Below are positions 21,749 through 30,692 of a DNA stretch of 35,222 nt, one piece after another. A program made the translations under genes and the position numbers. The stretch comes from Ruminococcus sp. (GTDB lineage Bacteria; Bacillota; Clostridia; Lachnospirales; Lachnospiraceae), in contig JAHHTL010000024.1 in assembly GCA_020024635.1 (NCBI GenBank), forward strand, positions 1 to 35,222, written 5' to 3'. The notes below the pieces were generated by a model. The model saw only the letters and a list, made by a program, of their open reading frames with translations. It was not told the origin of the DNA and did not search any database. Positions within the stretch are counted from its first letter, which is position 1; each line of letters starts with the position of its first letter.

Positions 21749-23431
21749 ATGAAAAATTTAAAGATGAAGAGTAAGCTGAGAATCAGTTTTGGGATTGTCA
21801 TCTGTCTGGCGGTACTAATTGCCGTGAGTGGGTTCGTAGGGATGCAGGCTCTAAATACTCGAATCGAAGTTCTTATGACCAAAACAGTGCCAAACGCAAA
21901 TAGTATTTGGCAAATTCGAAGAAACCTTCAAAGTGAAGCGGCTTGGATGCTGATGGCGCTCAAAGAAGAGAACACAGGAAAAAGAACAGAGTTTTTAACG
22001 AGCGCACAAGAAGAGTTTGAGCAGAGCAGAGAAGAGCTTGAAAAAGTAAAAGGAAACGCAACAGTAGATCCAAGTTTGCTTACTAATGTAGAAGAAGAGA
22101 TGAATATTCAGGAGCCAATTCGTAACAAACTGTCGAATCTTTTAAGAGAGAATACAGAAGAAGCGAATCTAGAGGCGGACGAAGTTTTTGAGAAAGAATT
22201 GTTACCGGTTCTCAAAAAAGAGGCAGCTGAGTTAATTGAGGTTGCAGATGCACAACAAGTGATTACAAACGACCGATATGAATTAGTTCAGAATATTTAT
22301 CTGGGAATCAGAATTTTATGCCTCGTGATTTTAGTTTCTGCCATCGTAGTAACCGTTCTTATTTTGAAAGGATTACTAAAAGCGATCATGCTTCCACTTG
22401 GCCAATTAGAAAATGCAGCAGAGGCACTTCGCCAAGGAGACTTCAGCAAAGAAGTTACCTATGATAGTAAAGATGAATTTGGTGTCACTTGCCTTCATAT
22501 GCAGGAAAGTTTTGATGAATTACGTCGAATTATCGAAGTTGTAGATCAAGAAGTAGAGCAGATGGCAAATGGTGATTTCGCATTTAATATTTCAGAGACA
22601 TTCCCTGGAGAGACACAGTCAATCCAAGATTCTATGAATAAACTTTTGTACCGTTTAAATGAAGCATTTGGAAATATTTTGGCTTACGCAAGCCAGATCG
22701 ATCAAGGTTCCAATCAGGTTTCTGACGGAGCACAGGCACTTGCTCAAGGAGCAACAGAGCAGGCTAGTACAGTAGAAGAATTGTCTGGTCGTTTGGAAAA
22801 TGTATCTAAGAAAGTTAGCGAAAATGCGGAGAACGCAAGAAATGCAAGCGAATTATCAAATCAGTCCGGAGAACTTGCGGAAAAGACATTAGAAGATATG
22901 AAAGAAATGGAAGTTGCAATGCAAGAGATTTCCACAAAATCTGAAGATATTGGAAAAGTAATCAAGGTAATTGAAGATATCGCATTCCAGACCAATATTC
23001 TTGCGTTGAATGCAGCAGTAGAAGCTGCAAGAGCAGGAGAAGCCGGAAAAGGCTTTGCAGTCGTTGCAGATGAAGTAAGAAATCTGGCAGCGAAATCAGC
23101 AGAGGCCGCAAAGAATACAACAGTATTGATTGAAAGTTCTTTAAGCACTGTTCAACAAGGCGTTGAAGTTGCCGAAATCACCAATGAATCATTCAAGACT
23201 TTAGCAGAAAAGGTAAGAGATACCGTTGAGATTATCAACAGTATTTCAGCAGCATCTGCAGAACAAGCAACAGATATTCAGCAGATCAGCCTTGCTGTAG
23301 AGCAGATTTCAGCAGTGGTACAGACGAACTCAGCAACCGGAGAAGAGTCTGCGGCAGCAAGTGAAGAGTTATCATCACAAGCAGCATTAATGAATCAATT
23401 AGTAAGCGGTTTCCGTTTATCAGAACAATAA
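21749..23431 (+). CDS. Methyl-accepting chemotaxis protein
   Basis: A 560-aa transmembrane receptor. TM1 is at about residues 11-33, a four-helix-bundle-type ligand domain lies outside (about 34-188), and TM2 is at about 189-211. A HAMP linker and a long cytoplasmic coiled coil follow. The coil holds the conserved tip that contacts CheA and CheW, with IEDIAFQTNILALNAAVEAA and FAVVADEVRNLA visible. It lacks a C-terminal CheR-docking pentapeptide. The ligand is unknown. AAAGGAGAAGAGGA precedes the ATG. It converges on the flagellar operon and shares a terminator with it, and a promoter and repeat-bearing leader lie upstream. Confidence 0.95.
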   Translation: MKNLKMKSKLRISFGIVICLAVLIAVSGFVGMQALNTRIEVLMTKTVPNANSIWQIRRNLQSEAAWMLMALKEENTGKRTEFLTSAQEEFEQSREELEKVKGNATVDPSLLTNVEEEMNIQEPIRNKLSNLLRENTEEANLEADEVFEKELLPVLKKEAAELIEVADAQQVITNDRYELVQNIYLGIRILCLVILVSAIVVTVLILKGLLKAIMLPLGQLENAAEALRQGDFSKEVTYDSKDEFGVTCLHMQESFDELRRIIEVVDQEVEQMANGDFAFNISETFPGETQSIQDSMNKLLYRLNEAFGNILAYASQIDQGSNQVSDGAQALAQGATEQASTVEELSGRLENVSKKVSENAENARNASELSNQSGELAEKTLEDMKEMEVAMQEISTKSEDIGKVIKVIEDIAFQTNILALNAAVEAARAGEAGKGFAVVADEVRNLAAKSAEAAKNTTVLIESSLSTVQQGVEVAEITNESFKTLAEKVRDTVEIINSISAASAEQATDIQQISLAVEQISAVVQTNSATGEESAAASEELSSQAALMNQLVSGFRLSEQ

Positions 23432-23446
23432 AAAATACAAAAAAAG

Positions 23447-23480
23447 TGGGTCGGATTCGTAAGAATCCGGCCCATTTATG
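23447..23480. terminator. Bidirectional terminator between chemoreceptor and flagellar operon
   Basis: A 12-bp stem (23447-23458 with 23463-23474, one G-U) is flanked by T-rich sequence on the plus side and by a long A-run (T on the minus strand) on the other. It should stop transcription from both sides. Confidence 0.85.
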
Positions 23481-23493
23481 TTGTTCAAAAAAA

Positions 23494-23721
23494 TTACAAA
23501 GATTTTTCTTTCATTAATTTTTCTAAAAGACGAGAAGAAAAGTTTTTGGAAGCTTCCTGATTTTCCAAAGCTGCTTCTCTTAACTCAGAACGAAGAATAG
23601 AAACTTCTTTTGGAGCATCGATCGCGAGTTTCACCCAGTCGCTTCCAATCTCAGAGACCGTCAATTTTATATCTTCTCCAATGCAAAGAGATTCCCCCTT
23701 GCGACGTTGTAAAATAAGCAT
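23494..23721 (-). CDS. csrA: Carbon storage regulator CsrA
   Basis: A 75-aa RNA-binding dimer that blocks translation by binding GGA motifs, classically at the flagellin leader in Bacillus. The N-terminus MLILQRRKGESLCIG and the core VKLAIDAPKEVSILR are conserved. The tail is a little longer than the 61-aa E. coli protein, as in Gram-positive CsrA. It is the last gene of the minus-strand flagellar block. Its start lies two bases from the fliW stop, with the GGAGG within the end of fliW. Confidence 0.97.
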   Translation of the reverse strand: MLILQRRKGESLCIGEDIKLTVSEIGSDWVKLAIDAPKEVSILRSELREAALENQEASKNFSSRLLEKLMKEKSL

Positions 23722-23723
23722 AC

Positions 23724-24170
23724 TTAAACCTCCTTCGGATGCTGATTCGTAGGAAAACGGTGTCGGAATTTATATTCTTTCTGTGGCAAGATTACCTGTT
23801 TCCCAGTTTTCTCCATCGCATTCACAACAAGGGGAGCTTTTAAATTCAGGGTGGAGTCACCTAAGGAGTCTTTTAACACTGCAAGAACATAGTAAGAGAG
23901 TTCAGATTCATCCGTAGAGCCAAAAAAACGCAAATCTTCCGGCAGTGGTTTCGGCGAATAATCCTCGAATAACTGGAAGGGATTCATAAGAATAAAGGAA
24001 AGGTCTGGTTCATCAAGGCTTTGCAGGGAAAGAATGGAATCATTTTCCTCATCAAATGGAATGGTTAAAAACTTCGTATGATCTTCAAATCCAAAAAGCC
24101 CGTTTGGAATTGTAAGAATATCCTCTTCTTCGTATGTGATTTCATTAAAATATTTTGTTTTCGTTACCAC
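23724..24170 (-). CDS. fliW: Flagellar assembly factor FliW
   Basis: A 148-aa protein that binds CsrA and flagellin alternately. When flagellin is secreted, FliW is freed, sequesters CsrA and lets flagellin translation resume. The family pattern is visible: IPNGLFGFEDHTKFLTIPF near the N-terminus, FILMNPF, YYVLAVL and NLKAPLVVNA. The adjacent csrA, probably translationally coupled, supports the assignment. AGGAGGT precedes the ATG. Confidence 0.96.
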   Translation of the reverse strand: MVTKTKYFNEITYEEEDILTIPNGLFGFEDHTKFLTIPFDEENDSILSLQSLDEPDLSFILMNPFQLFEDYSPKPLPEDLRFFGSTDESELSYYVLAVLKDSLGDSTLNLKAPLVVNAMEKTGKQVILPQKEYKFRHRFPTNQHPKEV

Positions 24171-24203
24171 AATAAATACCTCCTAAAAAAACATAAGGGC
24201 CAG

Positions 24204-24809
24204 TTAAGCCCTTACATCTATTGGTTCATAATTCGGATCTGCACTTGGCGGAACATAAAGAGGTCCACCAATATATTCAATGAGAAGATCCGGTTGTTGT
24301 GTAATAGAAACTTGAATATCTCCGGGGATGAATTTAAAATTCCCCTGTTCAATTTTCATATCAAAATTTAATTTATCCATCTCATATTTAATTGTTAGAT
24401 CCGGAGCCTGATACTCGATGTTGGCAGGAGCAGTTGGAATAAATCCAAGCTGGAAATCTCCGGTAGGTAGTTGCATCCTCTGGCGAAAGATGTCACCTAG
24501 AACATCATCCCCAATTTTCGCTTTTAGCATAAGTTGTCCTTCCTGTGCATATGCAGCGGAAACATTATACGCGGCTTCTTGTCCTTTTTGTGCAGTTGCT
24601 TTTACACTCTGCTTGAGGGTAGGACGAATACTATTGCGTGCTTCGTAAGTATCTAAGTTTAACCGTACAGGACGGCTCTTAATTGTAAAATTTCCATCCG
24701 AACGTGTAATTTCAAGTTCTGCATTAGATCCTGTATATTCAAGCTGAGCATTGTTGATCTTTAATTCATATTTAATGGGTATACTAGTAATATTAAGAAG
24801 CTGTTCCAT
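24204..24809 (-). CDS. YviE-like flagellar-operon protein (DUF6470)
   Basis: A 201-aa protein without a known biochemical role. Position between flgL and fliW and length match B. subtilis yviE. The body is beta-rich with alternating polar and hydrophobic residues and short Pro-containing segments. There is no signal peptide or membrane segment. Repeated short motifs of the form LxIxYxxDKLN and LxIEYIGGP suggest stacked strands. A role in filament or junction assembly is likely from context only. AGGTTTTTAG precedes the ATG. Confidence 0.85.
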   Translation of the reverse strand: MEQLLNITSIPIKYELKINNAQLEYTGSNAELEITRSDGNFTIKSRPVRLNLDTYEARNSIRPTLKQSVKATAQKGQEAAYNVSAAYAQEGQLMLKAKIGDDVLGDIFRQRMQLPTGDFQLGFIPTAPANIEYQAPDLTIKYEMDKLNFDMKIEQGNFKFIPGDIQVSITQQPDLLIEYIGGPLYVPPSADPNYEPIDVRA

Positions 24810-24830
24810 CTAAAAACCTCCAATCTATGA

Positions 24831-25844
24831 TTAACGCATGAAATCGATGAAAGAAGGGGATAAAATATTGGTTCCGACTTTCAAAGCTGCGTTATAAGCA
24901 TATTGTGCCCAAGAGAATTGAGTAATTGCATCAGCCATGTCAATGTTTACGACACTGTCAAGCTGTGTAGATAAGCCAAGTTTATTATCTTCTAGGCGAG
25001 TTAAACTATTCTCTAAAAAGGAACTCTTTGTTCCTAAAGTTGTGACATTTTCTAATACATTGTTACGACCGGCTTCAAACTTATTTAAAAGATTTTCGTA
25101 TTCGGCTTTGTCAAAAGGTTCTTTTTCCAGAACGTCTGCAATCTGTCCCGCGAGAAGAATCATGTTTTTCGAATCTCCATCATCGTCCTGTCCGAAACCG
25201 ATCAGGTTAATTCCAGGTAGACTTGTATTAAAGGCGCTAGAAGGATCAATAACCCCTCCATTAGTGGAAAGACCAAAACCAAGATCAACATAAGTGGTAT
25301 CTTTTGATAATTCTTCTAGTTTCGCTTTATTGGCAGGATCATTTACATCCAAACCTCTGTATGTAAGAATCTGCTTTCCGGTAGCTGGGTCTTTGGATAG
25401 AGAAAACGGAGGGTTCTTTCCATCAGATCCGGCAAACACATATTTTCCTTCATAAGAAGCATTCATGCTAAGAAGTAGACTATCTTGAGAACTTCTCCAT
25501 GCGTCTGCATAAGATTTGCGAATTTCCGGACTGGCTGTAGAACCGTTTAAAGCTTCTAATCCATATTGTTTTGTCAGTGTCAGCGCCAGATCACTGATTT
25601 GCATAGCAGCGCTCTCTTGAGAGTCAAGAAAAGACTGGGCATCTTTTGCACTGGAAATGTGATCTAATGTTTTTACATATTTACGCTCTAAAATAGAAGA
25701 ACGAAGGGCTCCTGTTGGATTTTCAGCAGCAGAAGCAAACTGACGACCAGTCATAACTTTGTCTCTTGCTGTATTCAAAGCAGAAATAGAAGTTCCCAAA
25801 TTTGACTTGTAGTTTCTAATGATAGCATTTGTAGTAATTCGCAT
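24831..25844 (-). CDS. flgL: Flagellar hook-associated protein FlgL
   Basis: A 337-aa second hook-filament junction protein. The N-terminal helix starts MRITTNAIIRNYKSNL, and the C-terminal helix holds the flagellin-like NIDMADAITQFSWAQYAYNAALKVG (split here as NIDMADAITQF and AQYAYNAALKVG). The middle is the variable domain. It is exported by the flagellar type III apparatus without a cleaved signal. It follows flgK by 17 bases. Confidence 0.95.
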   Translation of the reverse strand: MRITTNAIIRNYKSNLGTSISALNTARDKVMTGRQFASAAENPTGALRSSILERKYVKTLDHISSAKDAQSFLDSQESAAMQISDLALTLTKQYGLEALNGSTASPEIRKSYADAWRSSQDSLLLSMNASYEGKYVFAGSDGKNPPFSLSKDPATGKQILTYRGLDVNDPANKAKLEELSKDTTYVDLGFGLSTNGGVIDPSSAFNTSLPGINLIGFGQDDDGDSKNMILLAGQIADVLEKEPFDKAEYENLLNKFEAGRNNVLENVTTLGTKSSFLENSLTRLEDNKLGLSTQLDSVVNIDMADAITQFSWAQYAYNAALKVGTNILSPSFIDFMR

Positions 25845-25861
25845 ATATTTAACCTCCTAAT

Positions 25862-27397
25862 CTAACGGCCTACAACACCGGTTTTATTTAGCAATGTGTC
25901 AATTGCTTCATCCAAAGTCGTCATAAGTCTGGCAGCAGCAGTGTAAGACTGGTTATAATGCATGAGATTCATACCTTCTTCATCTAACTGAACGCCAGAT
26001 ACTCCATCTCGAGAATTGGATGTTTGCTGTAAAATAGAAATATGATTGGTCAGCAATGTTTTTGTAGAACTTAAATCAATCGCCAACGTAGTTCCGATAT
26101 TTGCAAAACAATCGTAGAAAGAACCATTAAAGAACTCTGTATCATGTTCTCCTCCGGTGAAAGATTGTGAATTTTCCAAAGCCTTAATCATGGCGATGAC
26201 ATTTTCATTGGCTGTGGAACCGATTGTTCCGCCAACGGTGTCTTTGGATGCTGTGATCCCGTATTGATTGTTGGCCCATCCGTCCGCAATTTTAATATTG
26301 GATGCGGACCAGTCTTCAGCCGGATCAATCTTTTCAAATAAGTCACGTGCAGTTCCATCTGGAGCTTTATTCAGATCGTTGAACTTTTCTGCAAAGGTCT
26401 TAACAAGAGAATTTAATGTAGTCTCATAGTATCCGATTCCCTTCACAGAAGAAGCAGGTTTGTCAAACTCGCCGGCTTTGTTTAGAAAATCATAAGTTCC
26501 TTTTAAAGTACCATCTCCCAGTAATTCTTCCATAGAAGGAAAACTATTTCCCATAGAATCGTTAAGAGTCAGAGAAGCTTTTCCATTCAAGATACTAGAA
26601 TCCAAAGAGCCATATCTTGTATCTGAAATCAAGGTGTACTTTGATCCATCGGAAGCATGGAACTGAATATCAAGAACTTCTACAAACTGACCAGGACCCA
26701 CTTCTTCATCCCGTGGCTTCACGGTAATAGGAAGATAGCTGGAAAGTTCGTCAATCAAGTTATTCCTTTGATCTTGAAGTTCCAATGCCGGATTTCCTAA
26801 AATCTGGCTGTTTTTGATGGATTTGTTCAAGTCGGCAATATTTTTAATCATGTCATTTACTTCAGAAATTTCTGTGTTGGATAAATTCGTTTCCACATCG
26901 GAACGAATATCATCAAGACGAGAAGCATTTTCATGGAATAAATTTAAAAGGATTTGCATATTGGAACGAACCATAGTATCAAATTCCTTCTCACCCACAT
27001 GCTCAGAAAGCTGTGTCAAGGAAGTAGAAAGATTACGAAATGCATTTTGCACTCCGTCTTTTGTAGTTTCGTCAAAAACAGCAGATAGCTGCTCCAGACC
27101 AGCTGCGTGGGCATCAGTGGTACCAAGTTTTGCAATCTGGGTACGATACTGGGCGTCTAGATACGGGTCGCGAAGCTGGGAAATACCAGTAATCTCAACG
27201 CCATATCCAACTTTTGCAGGACTGTTGCTGTACATTCCACTATTTTTAAAATTGATACTGGCAATGTCAAGACGCTGCCTTGTGTATCCGGTTGTATTGA
27301 TATTTGCAATATTCTGACCCACAACATCCAATGCACGCTGACTTGCAGCCATGGCAAGCTGTGCAGTTGTGAATCCTCCAAAGGTAGATCGTATCAT
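25862..27397 (-). CDS. flgK: Flagellar hook-associated protein FlgK
   Basis: A 511-aa first junction protein. I start it at the ATG at 27397, seven bases after AGGAGG, because the conserved N-terminus MIRSTFGGFTTAQLAM begins there; an in-frame ATG at 27466 lies within flgN and adds 23 unrelated residues. The rod/hook signature NIANINTTGYTRQR is at about residues 28-41. The C-terminal helix has EGMNLMHYNQSYTAAARLMTTLDE, again a family hallmark (EGMNLMHYNQSY and AAARLMTTLDE). Order flgN-flgK-flgL is canonical. Confidence 0.96.
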   Translation of the reverse strand: MIRSTFGGFTTAQLAMAASQRALDVVGQNIANINTTGYTRQRLDIASINFKNSGMYSNSPAKVGYGVEITGISQLRDPYLDAQYRTQIAKLGTTDAHAAGLEQLSAVFDETTKDGVQNAFRNLSTSLTQLSEHVGEKEFDTMVRSNMQILLNLFHENASRLDDIRSDVETNLSNTEISEVNDMIKNIADLNKSIKNSQILGNPALELQDQRNNLIDELSSYLPITVKPRDEEVGPGQFVEVLDIQFHASDGSKYTLISDTRYGSLDSSILNGKASLTLNDSMGNSFPSMEELLGDGTLKGTYDFLNKAGEFDKPASSVKGIGYYETTLNSLVKTFAEKFNDLNKAPDGTARDLFEKIDPAEDWSASNIKIADGWANNQYGITASKDTVGGTIGSTANENVIAMIKALENSQSFTGGEHDTEFFNGSFYDCFANIGTTLAIDLSSTKTLLTNHISILQQTSNSRDGVSGVQLDEEGMNLMHYNQSYTAAARLMTTLDEAIDTLLNKTGVVGR

Positions 27398-27416
27398 AAT
27401 AATTCCTCCTAATAGA

Positions 27417-27878
27417 TCAGACAGATCGACTGGTAAAGTGTTTTGGTGAAGCTTCGTTATTTCCATCTTTACTGTAATGGTGCGTAGTTGCTCCCTTTTT
27501 CTCCAATACAGAATTAATTACATGAAGATTCATTTCAATTAAATCTTTCGCAGTATCACTGATAGAACGAAACGTCTGCAGCCGATTGGATAGTTGCTGG
27601 AACAATGGCAAAAGAGAGGCAGAATACGCAGAGTTTTGCTCAATCACCTGTTGAAAGGTAAGATCCTCGCAATGAAGCTCTTTCATAACGGCATCTCTTT
27701 GGAGTTCCAAACCACGCATCTTAAGCACTGCAGCCTGTTCTTGATTCATGCAGTTTTCAACGTGTGTGATTTGATTTTTATTGATAGCTTCGATTTTTTC
27801 TTCCTGTATTTGAATCAGTGAATCAAATAAAAGGATATACTCTTTCATTAATTCACAAAAAGAATCAAACTTTTCCAA
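27417..27878 (-). CDS. flgN: FlgN-family flagellar export chaperone
   Basis: A 153-aa mainly helical protein that escorts FlgK and FlgL to the export gate. Helical composition, heptad-like N-terminal half and position between flgM and flgK match FlgN. Sequence conservation in this family is weak, so the context carries much of the call. It starts with TTG directly after the flgM TAA, and the GGGGAGGGG ribosome site lies in the last flgM codons, so translation should be tightly coupled to flgM. Confidence 0.88.
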   Translation of the reverse strand: MEKFDSFCELMKEYILLFDSLIQIQEEKIEAINKNQITHVENCMNQEQAAVLKMRGLELQRDAVMKELHCEDLTFQQVIEQNSAYSASLLPLFQQLSNRLQTFRSISDTAKDLIEMNLHVINSVLEKKGATTHHYSKDGNNEASPKHFTSRSV

Positions 27879-28190
27879 TTAAAACCCCTCCCCTGCTAAT
27901 AAAATACGAGAGGCAATCAGCTGTGCGTCAATCTGGTAAGTATTATTCTGAACTTGTGATTTGATCTGAGCTATATTCTTATGTGTAGAGGCAAGCTCTT
28001 TTGAAAGAGTGCCGGATAATGTGTCTATAAAAGTAGATTCTTCAATTTTTCTAGAATCCGATTGTATGAAAATCTGATCATAGCTAGCTGTCCCAGATCC
28101 AGATAAGGTAGAGAAAGATTTTTGAGTTTCTTTTGACCGAATCTGTAAATCAGAATAATTGTTAGATAAATTGTTGATAGATATTTTCAT
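27879..28190 (-). CDS. flgM: Anti-sigma-28 factor FlgM
   Basis: A 103-aa inhibitor of the flagellar sigma factor (FliA/SigD), which holds late genes off until it is secreted through the completed hook. The C-terminal sigma-binding helix motif YQIDAQLIASRIL is clear, and the N-terminus is disordered and Ser-rich as usual. AAAGGAG precedes the ATG. A sigma-28-type promoter lies just upstream, so FlgM would be part of an autoregulatory loop. Confidence 0.93.
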   Translation of the reverse strand: MKISINNLSNNYSDLQIRSKETQKSFSTLSGSGTASYDQIFIQSDSRKIEESTFIDTLSGTLSKELASTHKNIAQIKSQVQNNTYQIDAQLIASRILLAGEGF

Positions 28191-28254
28191 AAATATTCTC
28201 CTTTCAAAAGAAACGTAGTGATCGCTTACTTTAAGTAAAAAATATTCTACCTAT

Positions 28255-28281
28255 ATATCGGATAGAAAATGAGAAATATTA
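28255..28281 (-). promoter_or_regulatory. Predicted sigma-28 (FliA/SigD) promoter of flgM operon
   Basis: Minus strand: -35 TAAT (complement of 28278-28281), 15-bp spacer, -10 TCCGATAT (complement of 28255-28262), close to the Bacillus sigma-D consensus TAAA-N15-GCCGATAT. It is about 65 bases before the flgM start. A TTACTTtAAGTAA palindrome (28227-28239) follows in the leader. Confidence 0.7.
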
Positions 28282-28298
28282 ATATATTTTTATCAGAT

Positions 28299-29333
28299 TT
28301 ATTGCTTCAAATGTTTTAAAAGTACAGAGGCTATATTCCTGTAAGAAGCTTGCACGCAGACAGCGCCAATATTATGAGCCACCATCGGCATTCCATAGAC
28401 AACAGAAGAATTCTTATCTTGTCCAATGGTAAAGGCACCTTTTTGTCGCATTTTAAGCAAGCCATCAGCGCCATCGCGCCCCATTCCGGTCAATATAATT
28501 CCGACCTTTTTTAAGCCTACATTTTCTGCAACAGAAGAGAAGAGCACATCAACAGAAGGACAATGCCCATTGACTTTTTCGCCTTTGACACACTGTACCA
28601 TGTATCCTTTTTGAGCAGGAACCACTTTCATTTGAAGAGAACCGGGAGCAATCAGTACCTGACCTGGGAGAATCGGATCTCCATGTTTGGCTTCTTTGAC
28701 GGTCAATTTACATAATCGATCCAGACGCTGTGCATACATTGCGGTAAATCCTTCTGGCATATGCTGTGTAACAACGATTCCCGGCATTTCTTTTGGAAGA
28801 GCTTTTAAGATTTCCAGTGTAGTTTCCGTTCCTCCGGTGGATGCTCCAATTGCAATAATGGTGGAAGAAAGAACATTATAAGAAAGTGGTGGAATCGAAG
28901 AAAGATTCAGCTCCGGTTTTGCAGTAGCAGACGGAATGCGAACATGAGCCTGCGAAGCAATGATTAATTTAGATTCCAAAGAAGTAAAAAAGGCTTCTTT
29001 GGAATAGGAAACTTTCATATCCGGTTTTCGGATAAAATCAACGGCACCATAGGAAAGTGCGTCGAACACACGGATGTTCAAGGAAGAGACAAGGATTACC
29101 GGGATGGGATGTTCAGGAAGGAATTTTTTCAGGAAATCAATTCCACTCATTCCGGGCATTTCCACATCAAGAGTTACGACATCTGGTTGAAGCTTCAAAA
29201 TCTTTTGACGAGCATCTGTCGCATTAATGGCATATCCCACAATTTCGATGTTAGGAACATTAAGAAAATGCTGAATCATCATTTGTCGAAAAAGGATAGA
29301 GTCATCCACAATCAGAACTTTTATTGTTTTCAT
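28299..29333 (-). CDS. cheB: Chemotaxis response regulator glutamate methylesterase CheB
   Basis: A 344-aa two-domain enzyme that removes methyl groups from receptors. Residues 1-120 form a receiver with Asp11, Asp12 and phosphoacceptor Asp56 (LDVEMPG). Residues 155-344 hold the methylesterase with the triad Ser165 (GASTGGT), His191 (TQHMPEGF) and Asp287 (GMGRDGADG). The start follows AAAGGATT. It is directly downstream of cheR in the series cheA-cheW-cheR-cheB. Confidence 0.97.
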   Translation of the reverse strand: MKTIKVLIVDDSILFRQMMIQHFLNVPNIEIVGYAINATDARQKILKLQPDVVTLDVEMPGMSGIDFLKKFLPEHPIPVILVSSLNIRVFDALSYGAVDFIRKPDMKVSYSKEAFFTSLESKLIIASQAHVRIPSATAKPELNLSSIPPLSYNVLSSTIIAIGASTGGTETTLEILKALPKEMPGIVVTQHMPEGFTAMYAQRLDRLCKLTVKEAKHGDPILPGQVLIAPGSLQMKVVPAQKGYMVQCVKGEKVNGHCPSVDVLFSSVAENVGLKKVGIILTGMGRDGADGLLKMRQKGAFTIGQDKNSSVVYGMPMVAHNIGAVCVQASYRNIASVLLKHLKQ

Positions 29334-29350
29334 AAAATCAATCCTTTCAG

Positions 29351-30163
29351 TTATTGTTTCCGGTAAATTGCCGGTTTGATATATCGATAAGAAATTTCTG
29401 ATTTATTTAAGTTTTCTGAATGCCCAATTAGGAGATACCCTCCAGGATTTGTGGCATTATAAAAACGATTCACCAAAGCATTTTTCGTAGGCTGGTCAAA
29501 ATAAATCATTACATTTCTGCAAAAAATCACGTCAAATTTCAGACGGAACTTAATAGGGTCCATTAAATTGAACGTCCGGAAAATAACATTTGAGCGAATC
29601 TGTGGGGAAACAGTATACATCCCAGGTTGATCCGTTTTCCGAAAATATTTATTTTTCCATCCGGCAGGAAGCGCTTTTAATCCCTCTTCCTCGTAGATGG
29701 CATTGGAAGCTTGATTTAAGACATTTTGTGAAATATCAGTCGCAAGAATGCGGGTATCCCATAAAGCGGCCTGACTACCAAGTGCTTCTTTTAAAATCAT
29801 AGAAAGAGTATAAGGCTCTTCGCCAGAAGAGCATCCGGCGCTCCAGATGCTCAATACTCGATTCTTCTTTGTGCTTAAAAGATAGGGTAAAATCGTTTCC
29901 GTGAAAAAGTCAAAATGCTCTTTTTCACGCATGAAATAAGTATAATTTGTTGTCAATTTATTTATTAACAATTCAATATCTTCAGGTTTTTGAGTGCGAA
30001 TCAAATGATCAACATAATGTTCAAAATCATCAAATCCTAACGAAACAATTGTGTTGGAAAGACGTCCCATAATCAGCTGCTTCTTTTTAGAAAGATCAAT
30101 GCCATAGTTTTGATGAACAAAACGAACAAGGCGTTGAAAGTCGCTATCATTTAATGACAACAT
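29351..30163 (-). CDS. cheR: Chemotaxis protein methyltransferase CheR
   Basis: A 270-aa enzyme methylating receptor glutamates with SAM. The N-terminal helical domain (about 1-75) precedes a SAM-binding Rossmann domain with WSAGCSSGEEPYTLSM and the conserved VIFCRNVMIYFD, and it ends in YLLIGHSENL. The normal length and complete motifs suggest activity. It opposes CheB in adaptation. AAGGAG precedes the ATG. Confidence 0.97.
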   Translation of the reverse strand: MLSLNDSDFQRLVRFVHQNYGIDLSKKKQLIMGRLSNTIVSLGFDDFEHYVDHLIRTQKPEDIELLINKLTTNYTYFMREKEHFDFFTETILPYLLSTKKNRVLSIWSAGCSSGEEPYTLSMILKEALGSQAALWDTRILATDISQNVLNQASNAIYEEEGLKALPAGWKNKYFRKTDQPGMYTVSPQIRSNVIFRTFNLMDPIKFRLKFDVIFCRNVMIYFDQPTKNALVNRFYNATNPGGYLLIGHSENLNKSEISYRYIKPAIYRKQ

Positions 30164-30184
30164 GGTGAAATCTCCTTCCGTAGT

Positions 30185-30673
30185 TTAATAAGCATGCACA
30201 AGACGTTCACAGTCAAGGAAAAGAAGAACGGTCTGTCTGTCTAAAGTAATCATTCCGTTGATCAACTCCTGACGATCTTCAATCGGCATAGAAGAAATCA
30301 TAGTCTTGTCAATGTCAACAACTTGCTGCACCATGTCAACGATAATCCCGATGTGGATCGAATCGATATTTAACACAATGATACAAGTATGATTTGAATA
30401 TTCAATTGCTTCTTTTCCCATACGAAGACGGATATCTATGATCGGAATAATCTGTCCACGTAAATTGATGATCCCTTTTACATAATCAGGCACCAATGGA
30501 AGCATCGTGATGGCATGATTTGTGATGATTTCTGTCACATAGTTTGTACTAATTCCAATGGTAAGACCATCAGAATTAAAGGTAAGAAAACGCTCGGTAG
30601 ACACATTGTTTTGGGAAGTATCTGAAATAGCGTCCATTTCTTCTGTAGTGATTTCGTTTGTATTAGTAGACAT
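30185..30673 (-). CDS. cheW: Chemotaxis adaptor CheW
   Basis: A 162-aa scaffold linking receptors to CheA. The CheW fold begins near residue 27 (RFLTFNSDG) after a polar, Thr/Asn-rich N-terminal extension. Conserved features include the VPDYVKGIINLRGQIIPIIDI segment (VPDYVKGIINLRG then QIIPIIDIR) and GIIVDMVQQVV. It lies 20 bases downstream of cheA, with GGAGG before the ATG. Confidence 0.96.
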   Translation of the reverse strand: MSTNTNEITTEEMDAISDTSQNNVSTERFLTFNSDGLTIGISTNYVTEIITNHAITMLPLVPDYVKGIINLRGQIIPIIDIRLRMGKEAIEYSNHTCIIVLNIDSIHIGIIVDMVQQVVDIDKTMISSMPIEDRQELINGMITLDRQTVLLFLDCERLVHAY

Positions 30674-30692
30674 GTTAAACCCTCCATTTTCT

